The position numbers and the translations under genes were made by a program. From contig JAKOVL010000043.1 of NCBI GenBank assembly GCA_029782095.1, forward strand, positions 1 to 64,000: a stretch of 64,000 bases of DNA, given 5' to 3'. A model generated the notes under the pieces. The model did not search any database and was not told where the DNA came from. It worked only from the letters and a program-made list of their open reading frames with translations. Below are positions 44,887 through 53,306 of the stretch, piece by piece; the stretch's first letter is position 1, and every line of letters starts with the position of its first letter. This stretch comes from Bacillota bacterium. Lineage in GTDB: Bacteria; Bacillota; Dethiobacteria; DTU022.

Positions 44887-45506
44887 TGGGACAGTTTCAA
44901 GAACCGTTTAACCTGATGATCAGCGGGGTGGGGGGACAGGGCAATATTCTCGCTTCGGGCCTGACCGCCCTGGCTGCCACCAACGCCGGCTTTAACGTGG
45001 TGGTCGGCGAGACCTACGGCGCTTCGCAGAGGGGCGGCTCGGTAACCAGCCATGTCCGGCTGTCCACGCGGCGCGAATACGGTCCCCTGATTCCCTACGG
45101 CCGGGCGGACGTCATCGTCGGTTTTGAGCCCCTGGAGGCGCTGCGGGCGGCGGCCAAGTATGCGCACCGGGATACAGTGGTCATAGTGAATACTGCTCCG
45201 GTTTACCCGGTATCCGTCATCTTTAAAGAAGCCGACTACCCCGCAGTGGCGCGTATTCTGGAAGGATTGAAAACCCTGGCCGGCCGGGTTTACACCCTCG
45301 ACGCCACCGACCTGGCTCGCCGCATTGGCGATCCCCGCGCCTTGAACATGGTGATGATTAACGCCCTGGCAAGCTGCCCCGGCCTGCCGCTTAAGCGGCC
45401 TCATTTTGAGGAAGCGCTGCAGGAGTTCTTAGGGGGTGCCGGAAGCGAGCAGCGGGAAACCAACCGCAGGGCCTTTGAAATAGCGGTAGAGCTGCGGGAA
45501 ATTTAG
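44883..45506 (+). CDS. iorB: Indolepyruvate ferredoxin oxidoreductase beta subunit-like protein
   Basis: A 207-residue subunit of the 2-oxoacid:acceptor oxidoreductase gamma type. It has the typical ISGVGGQGNILASGLTALAA (about 14-33) and GETYGASQRGGSVTSHVR (about 43-60). It pairs with the large subunit just upstream, with ATGA overlap. Followed by a hairpin and then the dehydratase-family gene. Confidence 0.93.
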   Translation: MMGQFQEPFNLMISGVGGQGNILASGLTALAATNAGFNVVVGETYGASQRGGSVTSHVRLSTRREYGPLIPYGRADVIVGFEPLEALRAAAKYAHRDTVVIVNTAPVYPVSVIFKEADYPAVARILEGLKTLAGRVYTLDATDLARRIGDPRALNMVMINALASCPGLPLKRPHFEEALQEFLGGAGSEQRETNRRAFEIAVELREI

Positions 45507-45520
45507 GCCTGGTTTAGCCG

Positions 45521-45549
45521 CGGGCGCCGCCCGGCTCTGACGGCGCCCG
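45521..45549. terminator. Intercistronic hairpin after iorB
   Basis: CGGGCGCCG pairs with CGGCGCCCG around CCCGGCTCTGA. No T-tract. It may trim or protect the message before the dehydratase gene rather than end transcription. Confidence 0.4.
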
Positions 45550-45579
45550 GGAGACAACATTTAAGCGAGGTGTACTGAT

Positions 45580-47010
45580 ATGGGTATCTGCAGCCCAGAC
45601 GAATACAGAGAGCGCATGTATCGCATGAAAAAAAACATATACATGGGCGGCGAGCTTTTGGGGAGAGACGATCCCCGCCTTAAGCCCGGCCTGGACTTGA
45701 TTGCCGACACCTTTGAACGGGTAAGTGATCCCGCTTTAAAGGGGCTGATCACCGCCACTTCCCACCTGACCGGCGAAGAGATCCACCGCCTCAATCATAT
45801 TCACCAGAGCCCCGAAGATCTGTTAAAGAAACAGGAATGCACCCGGGTGATGTGCCAGAAGGTGGGGGGATGCATCCAGCGCTGCATGGGCATTGACGCC
45901 TTGAATGCCATTTCCGTGGTCGCCAAAGACTGCGATGACGCTTTTGGCACCGAATATTACCCCCGTTTTGTTGAATTCATGAAATATTTCCAGAAGAACG
46001 ATCTGGTGGGCAATTGCGCCCAGTCGGACATTAAGGGCGATCGCTCCAAGCGGCCTTTTGAGCAAAGCGACCCCGATCTCTACCTGCGGGTTGTCGAGAA
46101 GAAGAAGGACGGCATTGTCGTGCGGGGCTGCAAGGCGCACAACTCCAACGCTCCCTTCTCCGACGAGATCATCGTCGTCCCCACCCGCCTGATGACCGAG
46201 CGGGATGCCGACTGGGCGGTGGCTTTCGCCATCCCCGCCGACACTCCCGGGATTAAACAGGTGGTGCGCATCACCACACCCCGGCCGCGCAAGCACCTTC
46301 ATACCCCCTACTTTTTTGGGGTGGCCGACTCCATGACCATCTTTGATGACGTCTTTGTCCCCTGGGAGCGGGTCTTCCTTTGCGGCGAATATTATTTCGC
46401 CAGCATTCTGGCCATGCTTTTCGCCACCTATCACCGCCACAGCTACACCGGCTGCAAGCCGGCCATCACCGACCTGATCCTGGGTGCATCGGCCCTGGTG
46501 GCCGAATACAACGGGGTCGCCGACGCCTCGCACGTCAAGGATAAACTGGCTGATCTTATCGCCGTAGGAGAGCTTGTTTACGCTGCAGGTATCGCCGCTT
46601 CAGTTAAATCAACCCCGGCCAATTCGGGAACCTACATTCCCAACATTATTTACACCAACGTGGGGCGGTACCATGCCGGGGTCAAGCTCTACCACGAATA
46701 CGAGACCCTGGCCGACCTTGCGGGGGGTCTGCCGGCCACTCTGCCCTATGAAGATGATTTCTTCAACCCGGAGATAAAAGACCTCCTCGAAAAATATATG
46801 ATGCGCAAAGACGGCATCTCCGCAGAGAACCAGCACCGCCTGTTCCGCAGCTTATCCGACATGCTCTGTTCGGCCTCGGCGGGCGTGGCCCAGGTGGGCG
46901 GGCTGCACGGCGGCGGTTCGCCCATAATGGAGAAGATCGCCATCCGCAACAATTATGATATTGAAGCCAGGAAGCGCATGGTCAAGAGACTGTGCGCCAT
47001 CGAAGACTGA
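45580..47010 (+). CDS. 4-hydroxybutyryl-CoA dehydratase / 4-hydroxyphenylacetate 3-hydroxylase family enzyme
   Basis: A 476-residue flavin enzyme of the HpaB/AbfD family. AbfD dehydrates 4-hydroxybutyryl-CoA through a ketyl radical and uses a 4Fe-4S cluster held by Cys99, Cys103, His292 and Cys299 (Clostridium aminobutyricum numbering). This protein has CIQRC (C98, C102) and HRHSYTGC (H285, C292) with exactly the same spacings, which supports the radical dehydratase branch over the oxygen-using hydroxylases. The late GGLHGGGSP segment is also typical. ATG 45580 has GCGAGG upstream. It follows the FrhB-IorAB genes and may belong to the same fermentation route, for example handling a 4-hydroxyacyl-CoA. 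Exact substrate uncertain. Confidence 0.87.
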   Translation: MGICSPDEYRERMYRMKKNIYMGGELLGRDDPRLKPGLDLIADTFERVSDPALKGLITATSHLTGEEIHRLNHIHQSPEDLLKKQECTRVMCQKVGGCIQRCMGIDALNAISVVAKDCDDAFGTEYYPRFVEFMKYFQKNDLVGNCAQSDIKGDRSKRPFEQSDPDLYLRVVEKKKDGIVVRGCKAHNSNAPFSDEIIVVPTRLMTERDADWAVAFAIPADTPGIKQVVRITTPRPRKHLHTPYFFGVADSMTIFDDVFVPWERVFLCGEYYFASILAMLFATYHRHSYTGCKPAITDLILGASALVAEYNGVADASHVKDKLADLIAVGELVYAAGIAASVKSTPANSGTYIPNIIYTNVGRYHAGVKLYHEYETLADLAGGLPATLPYEDDFFNPEIKDLLEKYMMRKDGISAENQHRLFRSLSDMLCSASAGVAQVGGLHGGGSPIMEKIAIRNNYDIEARKRMVKRLCAIED

Positions 47011-47039
47011 CCTTTTTCAACAAATTATCACGTGCCATG

Positions 47040-47081
47040 GCCAAACGGCAGGGATGAATCTTTCAGCTCCTGCCGTTTGGC
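47040..47081. terminator. Hairpin after the dehydratase gene
   Basis: GCCAAACGGCAGG and CCTGCCGTTTGGC form a perfect 13-pair stem with a 16-base loop. No T-tract follows, so termination is possible but not certain. Confidence 0.5.
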
Positions 47082-47257
47082 GCCATACCGGCGCCGCGTG
47101 AATGATCCGGCGCATGAGTGTTTTCTACCTTTAACACCTCAATTTTTCCCGCAGCAAGTAACCGTTCAACCCCGTTGCATCACTCAGGCATAGATTTTCT
47201 GAAAGAAGAATAATCCTGTAAAAAATATGGATTCACAAAGAGGAGGTTTTGCCAGTT

Positions 47258-47725
47258 ATGGAAGGGAGATGTGCCTTGCTTATGTTAATGTGCGCCCTGC
47301 TGGCGGCGGCTTTCGGAATTGTCTCTGCTGGCTGCAGCCCGGTGGAAGATGTTCGGAATCAGATGGAGGAAGAGCCGGCCCCCGCCGCTGCGGGAGACGA
47401 AGCAATCGCAGAGGGTCTTGAAGAAATGAACAAAGAAGAGCTCATCGCAGAGATGAAGCGGCTGGAATCAACTGTTCAGTTGCTGAAAAATGGTTTTGAC
47501 CAGTTATTGCAGGATCTGGAAGGTGCGGTTGCCGATCATGTTTACCAAAGTCTCTCTTCTGAACACGACCGCTATCTCAGCGAATTCTCGACGATCTGGC
47601 AAAAATGGTCCGATCATGTGGACAAGGAGGAAGAGGAGCATCTTGCCGGTTTTGTCCTGGCCTACCGCAATCTGGTAGAGGAGTACGCAGATTTTGTTGC
47701 CGAAGCCGGGGCCTTGATTCCTTGA
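47258..47725 (+). CDS. Small predicted lipoprotein, acidic
   Basis: A 155-residue secreted protein. The N-terminus (LLMLMCALLAAAFGIVSAGC) is a lipoprotein signal with the anchor cysteine near residue 26. The rest is acidic and helical, with coiled-coil-like charge pattern (EEMNKEELIAEMKRLES at about 55-71). ATG 47258 lies 11 bases after GAGGAGG; TTG 47249 is too close to that site. No family recognised. It is transcribed toward the RND gene and shares a terminal hairpin with it. Confidence 0.65.
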   Translation: MEGRCALLMLMCALLAAAFGIVSAGCSPVEDVRNQMEEEPAPAAAGDEAIAEGLEEMNKEELIAEMKRLESTVQLLKNGFDQLLQDLEGAVADHVYQSLSSEHDRYLSEFSTIWQKWSDHVDKEEEEHLAGFVLAYRNLVEEYADFVAEAGALIP

Positions 47726-47726
47726 A

Positions 47727-47751
47727 GGGGCGCTGCCCCGGCAGCAGCCCC
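47727..47751. terminator. Shared hairpin between convergent genes
   Basis: GGGGCGCTGCC and GGCAGC-A-GCCCC form an 11-pair stem with one bulge. It sits between the stop codons of the lipoprotein gene (+) and the RND gene (-), so it could end transcription from both sides. No T-tract. Confidence 0.45.
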
Positions 47752-50700
47752 TATCCTGCCGTTTTTGAGACTTGCGCCGGTATGGTTTCGCTGCGGCGGT
47801 TGATCACCAGGTAGATGGAGGGTATAACCACCAGCAGCAGCAGGGTGCCGACGACCATGCCGCCAATTATAACGATACCCATGGGCGCCTGTAACTGCGT
47901 ACCTTCGCCAAGACCCAGGGCCAGGGGCACCAGCCCCAGGATGGTGGTGAGGGTCGTCATGAGGATGGGCCGCAGGCGGGTTGTGGCACCTTCGATGATC
48001 GCTTCCCGCAGCGGCAGGCCATGAATAAAGCGCAGCTGGTTGATAAAGTCGATCATAATGATGCCGCTGTTGACCAGAACGCCGGCCAAAACCACGCCGC
48101 CAATCATGGCCGGGATGCTCAGGCTCTGGCCGGTAATCAGCAAGGCCAGCACGCAGCCGGTAAAGGCCAGGGGCAGGCTGCAGATGATAATGAAGGGATT
48201 GAGAAACGATTCAAACTGGGCCGCCATGACCAGGTAGACCAGCAGCGCGGCCACTACCAGGACCAGCTTTAGCTCGCCGTAGATTTCTCCCATCTGCTCC
48301 GAGGCCGCTTCACGGATACTGTACCCGGGTGGCAGAGCCATATCCTCCAGGGCGGCCATCGCCTCCCTGGTGGCGCTGCCCAGGTCCTGCCCGTGGAACT
48401 GGGCCCGGATGTAGCCGATGACCTGGCGGTTTTGCCTGGGGATATTCAGCGGCCCGAAAGATTCGCTGAATTCAGCCACATCCCCCAGCGTAAGGTATGT
48501 GCCCGAGGCAGTGTAAAATCCTATATTTTGCAAGTCCTCCAGGGTCTGCAGATCATCTTCCCTGTATTCCAGGATCAGGTTGAGCACGCCTTCCTCCGCC
48601 TCCAGGCGCGCAACCTGGATTCCTTCCAGGGCCTGGTTGAGCAGCATCGCCACCTGGTAGACGGTGATGCCTTTGCGCAGCGCCTTGAAATGATCTATCT
48701 GGATGTGGATTTCAGGCCGGTCTTCTTCCAGGGGGGCCTGCACGTCGGTGAGGTTGGGCAGCTTGCTCAAGCGCTCCGCCGCTTCGGCGGAGAGCCTTTT
48801 AACCACTTCCACATCGGGCCCCTGGATGATAATCTCCAGCCTGATATCCAGGCCGGTCGTGTCCATGAGAGATTCCCGCCGAAAGTATATTTCAGCATCA
48901 TCCCGCAAGGTTGAGGCTTCTTTGCGGATGTCCGCGATTATCCGCTCCATGGCGTGGCTGTAAGCGGGATCGACCATGACGCGAATCTGGCCCTTGTTGG
49001 TTACGCCTGACTCCATGGTGATGCCGAAGAGATCTGACTCCCCCACCCGGGTGGAATATGATTCAACGCCTTCCTGCCGGGCGACGATTTCTTCAAGCTG
49101 TTTGATAAAAGCGTCGGTGCGAGCCAGGGTGGTGCCGGCGGGCAAAGACGCCTCGATGGAAAAAGATGATTCTTCAGGAAGGGGGAAGAGATTGCTGCCC
49201 AGAAAAGTGTAGCCGAGGATGCCGGCGGCCAGGATGATTATACCGCCGCCAATGACGGCCCAGGGATAGTTTAAAACTTTATTGAGCAGGGCGCGGTACA
49301 ATTCCGAACCCCGGCTTTTCAAAGCAATATCTTTATTGACTCTAAGGAACCATGAGGCTAAAAGTGGAACAACGGTCAGGGCGATGACCAGGGAAGCCAG
49401 CAGCGCGCAGCTCACCGTGAGGGCAAACTCTTTAAAGATTTGACCGGCCAGCCCGCTTAAGAAAACCACCGGGAAGAAAACGCACACGGTAGTAAGCGTA
49501 GAGGCCATAATGGCACCGGTTACTTCCCTGCTGCCCTGCACCGCCGCTTCGCGGGGCGAAAGCCCCAGCTGCAAATGGCGATAGATATTTTCGCTGACCA
49601 CGATGGAATTGTCCACGAGCATGCCTGCGGCCAGGGCCAGCCCACCCAGGGTCATCAGGTTGATGGTTAAGTTGGCGAAATAGAGCAGGGCAAAAGCAGC
49701 AATCACAGAGATGGGTATAGCCAGGCCGATAACCAGGATCGTCCTCCAGTTCCGCAAGAACAGCAAAAGCACGGCTACAGCCAGAAGGGATCCGATCAGC
49801 AGAGAGCGGGCCAGGTCCATCAGGGCGATTTCAATTTCCCTGGCCTGATCAAAGACATAGCGGAAGCTGATCCCGTAGCCCTGTTCATTGAACTCTTCCG
49901 CCAGTTCATCCAGGATGCGGCGGCCCTGCCTGGACACCAGCACAGTATTGGCCTCACCTTCCTTTTGCAGGGAGAGGCCGATGCTGGGATTGCCGTTAAG
50001 GCGGTGAATTGCAGTGGGGGGATAGAGGTCCGTTTTAATTTCAGCGATCGTGCCCAGCGTGATAGGGATCAGGGGGAAATCATCCTCAGGGATGGGCATG
50101 CCGCCTCCCGGGCTCGCAGATGATAAAATCATGGCCATGGCCAGATCCAGCAGGGCGGCTTCGAGCTGTTCAGAGGCTTTATCCAGCTGCCGGGTGAGTC
50201 CGGATTGCAGGCGCTTGGAGATCTTATCCAGGTCTGGTATATCGATAATGTGATAATAGCGGAGGCTGTCCCAATCCAGGTCCAGGCCTGGGGGCAACTC
50301 CACCACCAGCTGATCGCCCTCTATGGATATGGGCCCCCACTCGGGCAGCAGGTTCGCCAGCTGCTCCGGCGTCAGTCCGTAAATGGCCAGAAGCTGCCGG
50401 TCCAGCGTGATGTACATCAGGCCGGCATCCTCGTCAACCCGGACATGGCGGACCAGGTCCTTAAAGTAAACCGGTTTCATCGGAATATCCAGGTCGTCCA
50501 GATCCGGCAGCGCAGCCGACAGCATCTGGTTCAGGTCAACATGGATGGAGCTGCCAACCAACTTTTCCAGGGCGGCCTCGTCCACCTGGAACCCCACCAC
50601 CAGGCGGGAGAGATCATCGATTTTAGGGGGACGCCCTAAAATGCGGATACGCATGCGCTGCCCATCCACTTCGGCTATTCCGGCAGGCAGATCGAGCAAA

Positions 50701-51320
50701 CTGGCCCGCAGAATATTGGCCACCTGCTCGAAGGATACCTGCAAATCCTGGACCTTATCAGGATAGAGCTTCACAAATAAGTCCTGCCGCGCCCCTCCCA
50801 GGATCTCAATGCTGGCCACGCCCTCCGCAGCCTCCAGGCGCGGCCGGGCATGGTCCTCCAGCCAGGAGGTCAGCTCCACCATATCCAGGTTGCCGCTCAC
50901 CGAAATTTGCATGATCGGCAGCAGGGTCGGGTCGAATTCCACGATAATCGGCCGCTGCACCCCCTCAGGCAGCGTGAGCAGGTCCAGGCGGGCCGCTATT
51001 TCGTCCCGCAAATTTTTCAGGTCTGCGCCCCAGTTGAATTCCAGGGCCACCAGGGACACATGCTCCTGGGAGAGAGACTGAATATTCTTAACGCCGCTGA
51101 TGGCGGATAGATGGCTTTCCAGGGGCTCAGTAACAAGGTTAAGGTTTTCCTGGGGTGAACTTCCCGGGAAAATGGTGATTACGGCAAGGAAAGGCGGTTT
51201 GATTTTTGGCAGTAAATCCAGGGGAGTTTGGACTAAGGATACAATCCCGATGACCAGGATAACCAGCAGAATCGTGACGGTGGCAATTGGGCGTCGAACA
51301 ACCAGGCCAGGTAGACTCAT
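47751..51320 (-). CDS. RND-family efflux transporter, AcrB/SwrC-like, with extra periplasmic insert
   Basis: A 1189-residue inner-membrane exporter with the usual twofold layout: one membrane helix (VRRPIATVTILLVILVIG), a large outer domain, five to six helices, and the repeat of this arrangement. The TM4 motif reads GMLVDNSIVVSENI, as in Gram-positive HAE-like proteins. The family normally has about 1020-1070 residues; here the first outer loop has roughly 130-150 extra residues (about 255-430) with an acidic, leucine-rich sequence. ATG 51320 is chosen because the protein then begins at the first membrane helix and has AGGAG upstream; the open frame runs 26 codons further. No membrane-fusion or outer-membrane partner is adjacent. 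Confidence 0.92.
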   Translation of the reverse strand: MSLPGLVVRRPIATVTILLVILVIGIVSLVQTPLDLLPKIKPPFLAVITIFPGSSPQENLNLVTEPLESHLSAISGVKNIQSLSQEHVSLVALEFNWGADLKNLRDEIAARLDLLTLPEGVQRPIIVEFDPTLLPIMQISVSGNLDMVELTSWLEDHARPRLEAAEGVASIEILGGARQDLFVKLYPDKVQDLQVSFEQVANILRASLLDLPAGIAEVDGQRMRIRILGRPPKIDDLSRLVVGFQVDEAALEKLVGSSIHVDLNQMLSAALPDLDDLDIPMKPVYFKDLVRHVRVDEDAGLMYITLDRQLLAIYGLTPEQLANLLPEWGPISIEGDQLVVELPPGLDLDWDSLRYYHIIDIPDLDKISKRLQSGLTRQLDKASEQLEAALLDLAMAMILSSASPGGGMPIPEDDFPLIPITLGTIAEIKTDLYPPTAIHRLNGNPSIGLSLQKEGEANTVLVSRQGRRILDELAEEFNEQGYGISFRYVFDQAREIEIALMDLARSLLIGSLLAVAVLLLFLRNWRTILVIGLAIPISVIAAFALLYFANLTINLMTLGGLALAAGMLVDNSIVVSENIYRHLQLGLSPREAAVQGSREVTGAIMASTLTTVCVFFPVVFLSGLAGQIFKEFALTVSCALLASLVIALTVVPLLASWFLRVNKDIALKSRGSELYRALLNKVLNYPWAVIGGGIIILAAGILGYTFLGSNLFPLPEESSFSIEASLPAGTTLARTDAFIKQLEEIVARQEGVESYSTRVGESDLFGITMESGVTNKGQIRVMVDPAYSHAMERIIADIRKEASTLRDDAEIYFRRESLMDTTGLDIRLEIIIQGPDVEVVKRLSAEAAERLSKLPNLTDVQAPLEEDRPEIHIQIDHFKALRKGITVYQVAMLLNQALEGIQVARLEAEEGVLNLILEYREDDLQTLEDLQNIGFYTASGTYLTLGDVAEFSESFGPLNIPRQNRQVIGYIRAQFHGQDLGSATREAMAALEDMALPPGYSIREAASEQMGEIYGELKLVLVVAALLVYLVMAAQFESFLNPFIIICSLPLAFTGCVLALLITGQSLSIPAMIGGVVLAGVLVNSGIIMIDFINQLRFIHGLPLREAIIEGATTRLRPILMTTLTTILGLVPLALGLGEGTQLQAPMGIVIIGGMVVGTLLLLVVIPSIYLVINRRSETIPAQVSKTAG

Positions 51321-51487
51321 GGGGCAGCTTCTCCTCGTGTGCAGGATATATCTCTTAATGGCAGGGTGGCCGCGGGGCCCCCTCAATAAGGTAATCATAC
51401 ATCAAATAATTTTTTTATTCAATTAGTAATTCAATTCGCCGGATTTATATTCCATGTTAAAGAATTGCCCCGGCGAATGCCGCTTAT

Positions 51488-51516
51488 TTGCAATTTACGC
51501 AGGGCAAAGCTATAAT
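51488..51516 (+). promoter_or_regulatory. Sigma-A-type promoter of the tsa cluster
   Basis: TTGCAA, 17-base spacer, TATAAT. Transcription would begin near 51523, leaving about 26 bases before ATG 51549. Confidence 0.62.
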
Positions 51517-51548
51517 TATGCCAGGAAAATATGGAAAAGCGGGGAACT

Positions 51549-52079
51549 ATGCGTCAAGGAGAAGCATTTTTAACCACAAGAGCTGCCGCAGAAACGGAAT
51601 ATATCGGCGCCGTCCTGGGGAAAGCCATGCGACCGCCCCTGGTGGTGGCCCTCGATGGAGACCTGGGAACAGGGAAAACCGTGCTGGTGCGCGGCGCAGC
51701 CCGGGCCCTGGGAATCAAAGAAGAGATCAGCAGCCCTACCTTTGTCCTGCTGAAGATTTACCAGGGCAGATTTCCCCTCTACCATTTTGATTTCTACCGG
51801 CTTGATCAAGCGGAGGAGCTGGCGGAGCTGGGCTTTGACGAATATCTGCCCGGTGAGGGCCTGGCCTTTGTGGAGTGGGCCGGGCGCTTCCGCGAATATT
51901 TACCGGAGAAACGGCTGGACATAACCATAACCCGCTTTTTTGACTACAGTGGCGAAGGAAGGCGTATTCACCTTATCCCCCATGGCGTCCAGGCTTCGCA
52001 GGTTGTGGAACTATTGATTGAGACTATCACCTGGCGGGTGGATGGCACTTTAAACATGGTTCCCCTGGCACCGGAATAA
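51549..52079 (+). CDS. tsaE: tRNA threonylcarbamoyladenosine biosynthesis ATPase TsaE
   Basis: A 176-residue ATPase needed with TsaB and TsaD to make t6A37 in ANN-decoding tRNAs. Seen are the Walker A ALDGDLGTGKTVLVRG (about 34-49), SSPTFVL and HFDFYRL typical of the family, and EWAGRF. ATG 51549 is preferred over ATG 51531 because the predicted transcript begins only about 8 bases before 51531 and GGGG precedes 51549; this choice is not firm. tsaB follows 11 bases later. Confidence 0.92.
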   Translation: MRQGEAFLTTRAAAETEYIGAVLGKAMRPPLVVALDGDLGTGKTVLVRGAARALGIKEEISSPTFVLLKIYQGRFPLYHFDFYRLDQAEELAELGFDEYLPGEGLAFVEWAGRFREYLPEKRLDITITRFFDYSGEGRRIHLIPHGVQASQVVELLIETITWRVDGTLNMVPLAPE

Positions 52080-52090
52080 ACGGCGCCAGT

Positions 52091-52849
52091 TTGTCCAGGG
52101 AGGGAGAATCGAATCTGATTATTCTCGGGCTTGATACAGCAACCATGGCCTGCAGCGTGGCGCTGCTGCAGGGTGACTTGCTGCTTGGTGAATTTACCCT
52201 GAACACACGGAAGACACATTCCGAAAGGTTAATGCCGCTTATCGATGCGCTTTTACGGGAATGCGCCGTGGAGAGAGAGCAGCTCGACGCGGTGGCGGCC
52301 GCCGCAGGCCCCGGATCCTTTACCGGAATTCGTATCGGCCTGGCCACAGCCCGCGGCCTGGCCCAAGGGCTGGGCATCCCCGCTGCCGGTGTATGCACCC
52401 TGGAAGCTGCAGCCGAGGCGGTGCTGGCCCCGGAAGTGTTGATCTGCCCCATCCTGGATGCCCGGCGCAGCCAGGTCTATGCAGCCCTCTACCGCCGGGA
52501 GCCTGCACCGGGCCTGGGATTGGAAACGCTGATTCCGCCCGCGGCCGGGGCGCTCTCTTCCCTTATGGAAAGGTTGAAGGCTTACCGGGAACCTGTTGTC
52601 TTTACCGGGGAAGGGCTGTCCAGCTACGGCAGCTATCTGAAGGAGACCCTTGGCTCCCGGGCCATACTGGCCGCGCCCCCTTCACGCTTCAACAGGGCCG
52701 GGCTGGTGGCCTGGCGCGGGCGCATGCTGTTAAAGGCAAACCCGGCCCTGTCCTACCGCGAGCTGATGCCGCTGTATTTGCGTCGACCGGAAGCGGAGCG
52801 CCGGGCCGGGAAGGAGAAGGGAGGGGACGCCTTTGGCGGTAATCATTGA
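52091..52849 (+). CDS. tsaB: tRNA threonylcarbamoyladenosine biosynthesis protein TsaB
   Basis: Partner of TsaD in t6A synthesis (up to 252 residues), with the ASKHA-fold start IILGLDTATMACSVALLQGD, AAAGPGSFTGIRIGLATARG (near residues 75-94) and ILDARRSQVYAA. The start is unclear. TTG 52091 opens the frame but has no ribosome site, while AGGGAGGGA at 52097-52105 lies inside the frame and points to a start near CTG 52115 or ATT 52118, which would give the usual short N-terminus. The end overlaps rimI by 17 bases. Confidence 0.9.
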   Translation: MSREGESNLIILGLDTATMACSVALLQGDLLLGEFTLNTRKTHSERLMPLIDALLRECAVEREQLDAVAAAAGPGSFTGIRIGLATARGLAQGLGIPAAGVCTLEAAAEAVLAPEVLICPILDARRSQVYAALYRREPAPGLGLETLIPPAAGALSSLMERLKAYREPVVFTGEGLSSYGSYLKETLGSRAILAAPPSRFNRAGLVAWRGRMLLKANPALSYRELMPLYLRRPEAERRAGKEKGGDAFGGNH

Positions 52850-53306
52850 GCCGATGCTATTTGAGGACCTTCCCGCCGTTGTGGCCATTGAACAGGACTC
52901 CTTCACCTCCCCCTGGTCGCTTAAATCATTTCATTACGAACTCTCCAGCAACCATCTGGCCACCTACCTGGTGGCCCGGGTGGATGGCACCGTGGCCGGC
53001 TACGGCGGCGTATGGATCATCCTGGACGAAGCGCATATAACCACTCTGGCGGTGGATCGCCGCTACCGGCGCCGCGGTATCGCCACCCGCCTGCTTAACG
53101 CCCTGATCGACAAATCCTGCTGCATGGGCGCGGAGCGGATCATCCTGGAGGTGCGCCCCAGCAACCACCCGGCCCGCCGCCTCTACGAAAAATTCGGCTT
53201 TACCATTAAGGGCGTGCGTAAAAAATACTATTTCAATGAAGACGGGCTGGTCATGTTTAAAGAGAACCTGTCTTGCGGGAGGAACAACCGTGAACCGGCG
53301 TGGTAA
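52833..53306 (+). CDS. rimI: Ribosomal protein S18-alanine N-acetyltransferase RimI
   Basis: A 157-residue GNAT acetyltransferase expected to acetylate the N-terminal alanine of ribosomal protein S18. Motifs: ITTLAVDRRYRRRGIATRLL (acetyl-CoA binding, about 67-86), EVRPSNHPARRLYEKFGF. The start TTG 52833 has GGAGGGG a few bases upstream and overlaps tsaB. Placed between tsaB and tsaD, as in many Firmicutes. Confidence 0.9.
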   Translation: MAVIIEPMLFEDLPAVVAIEQDSFTSPWSLKSFHYELSSNHLATYLVARVDGTVAGYGGVWIILDEAHITTLAVDRRYRRRGIATRLLNALIDKSCCMGAERIILEVRPSNHPARRLYEKFGFTIKGVRKKYYFNEDGLVMFKENLSCGRNNREPAW

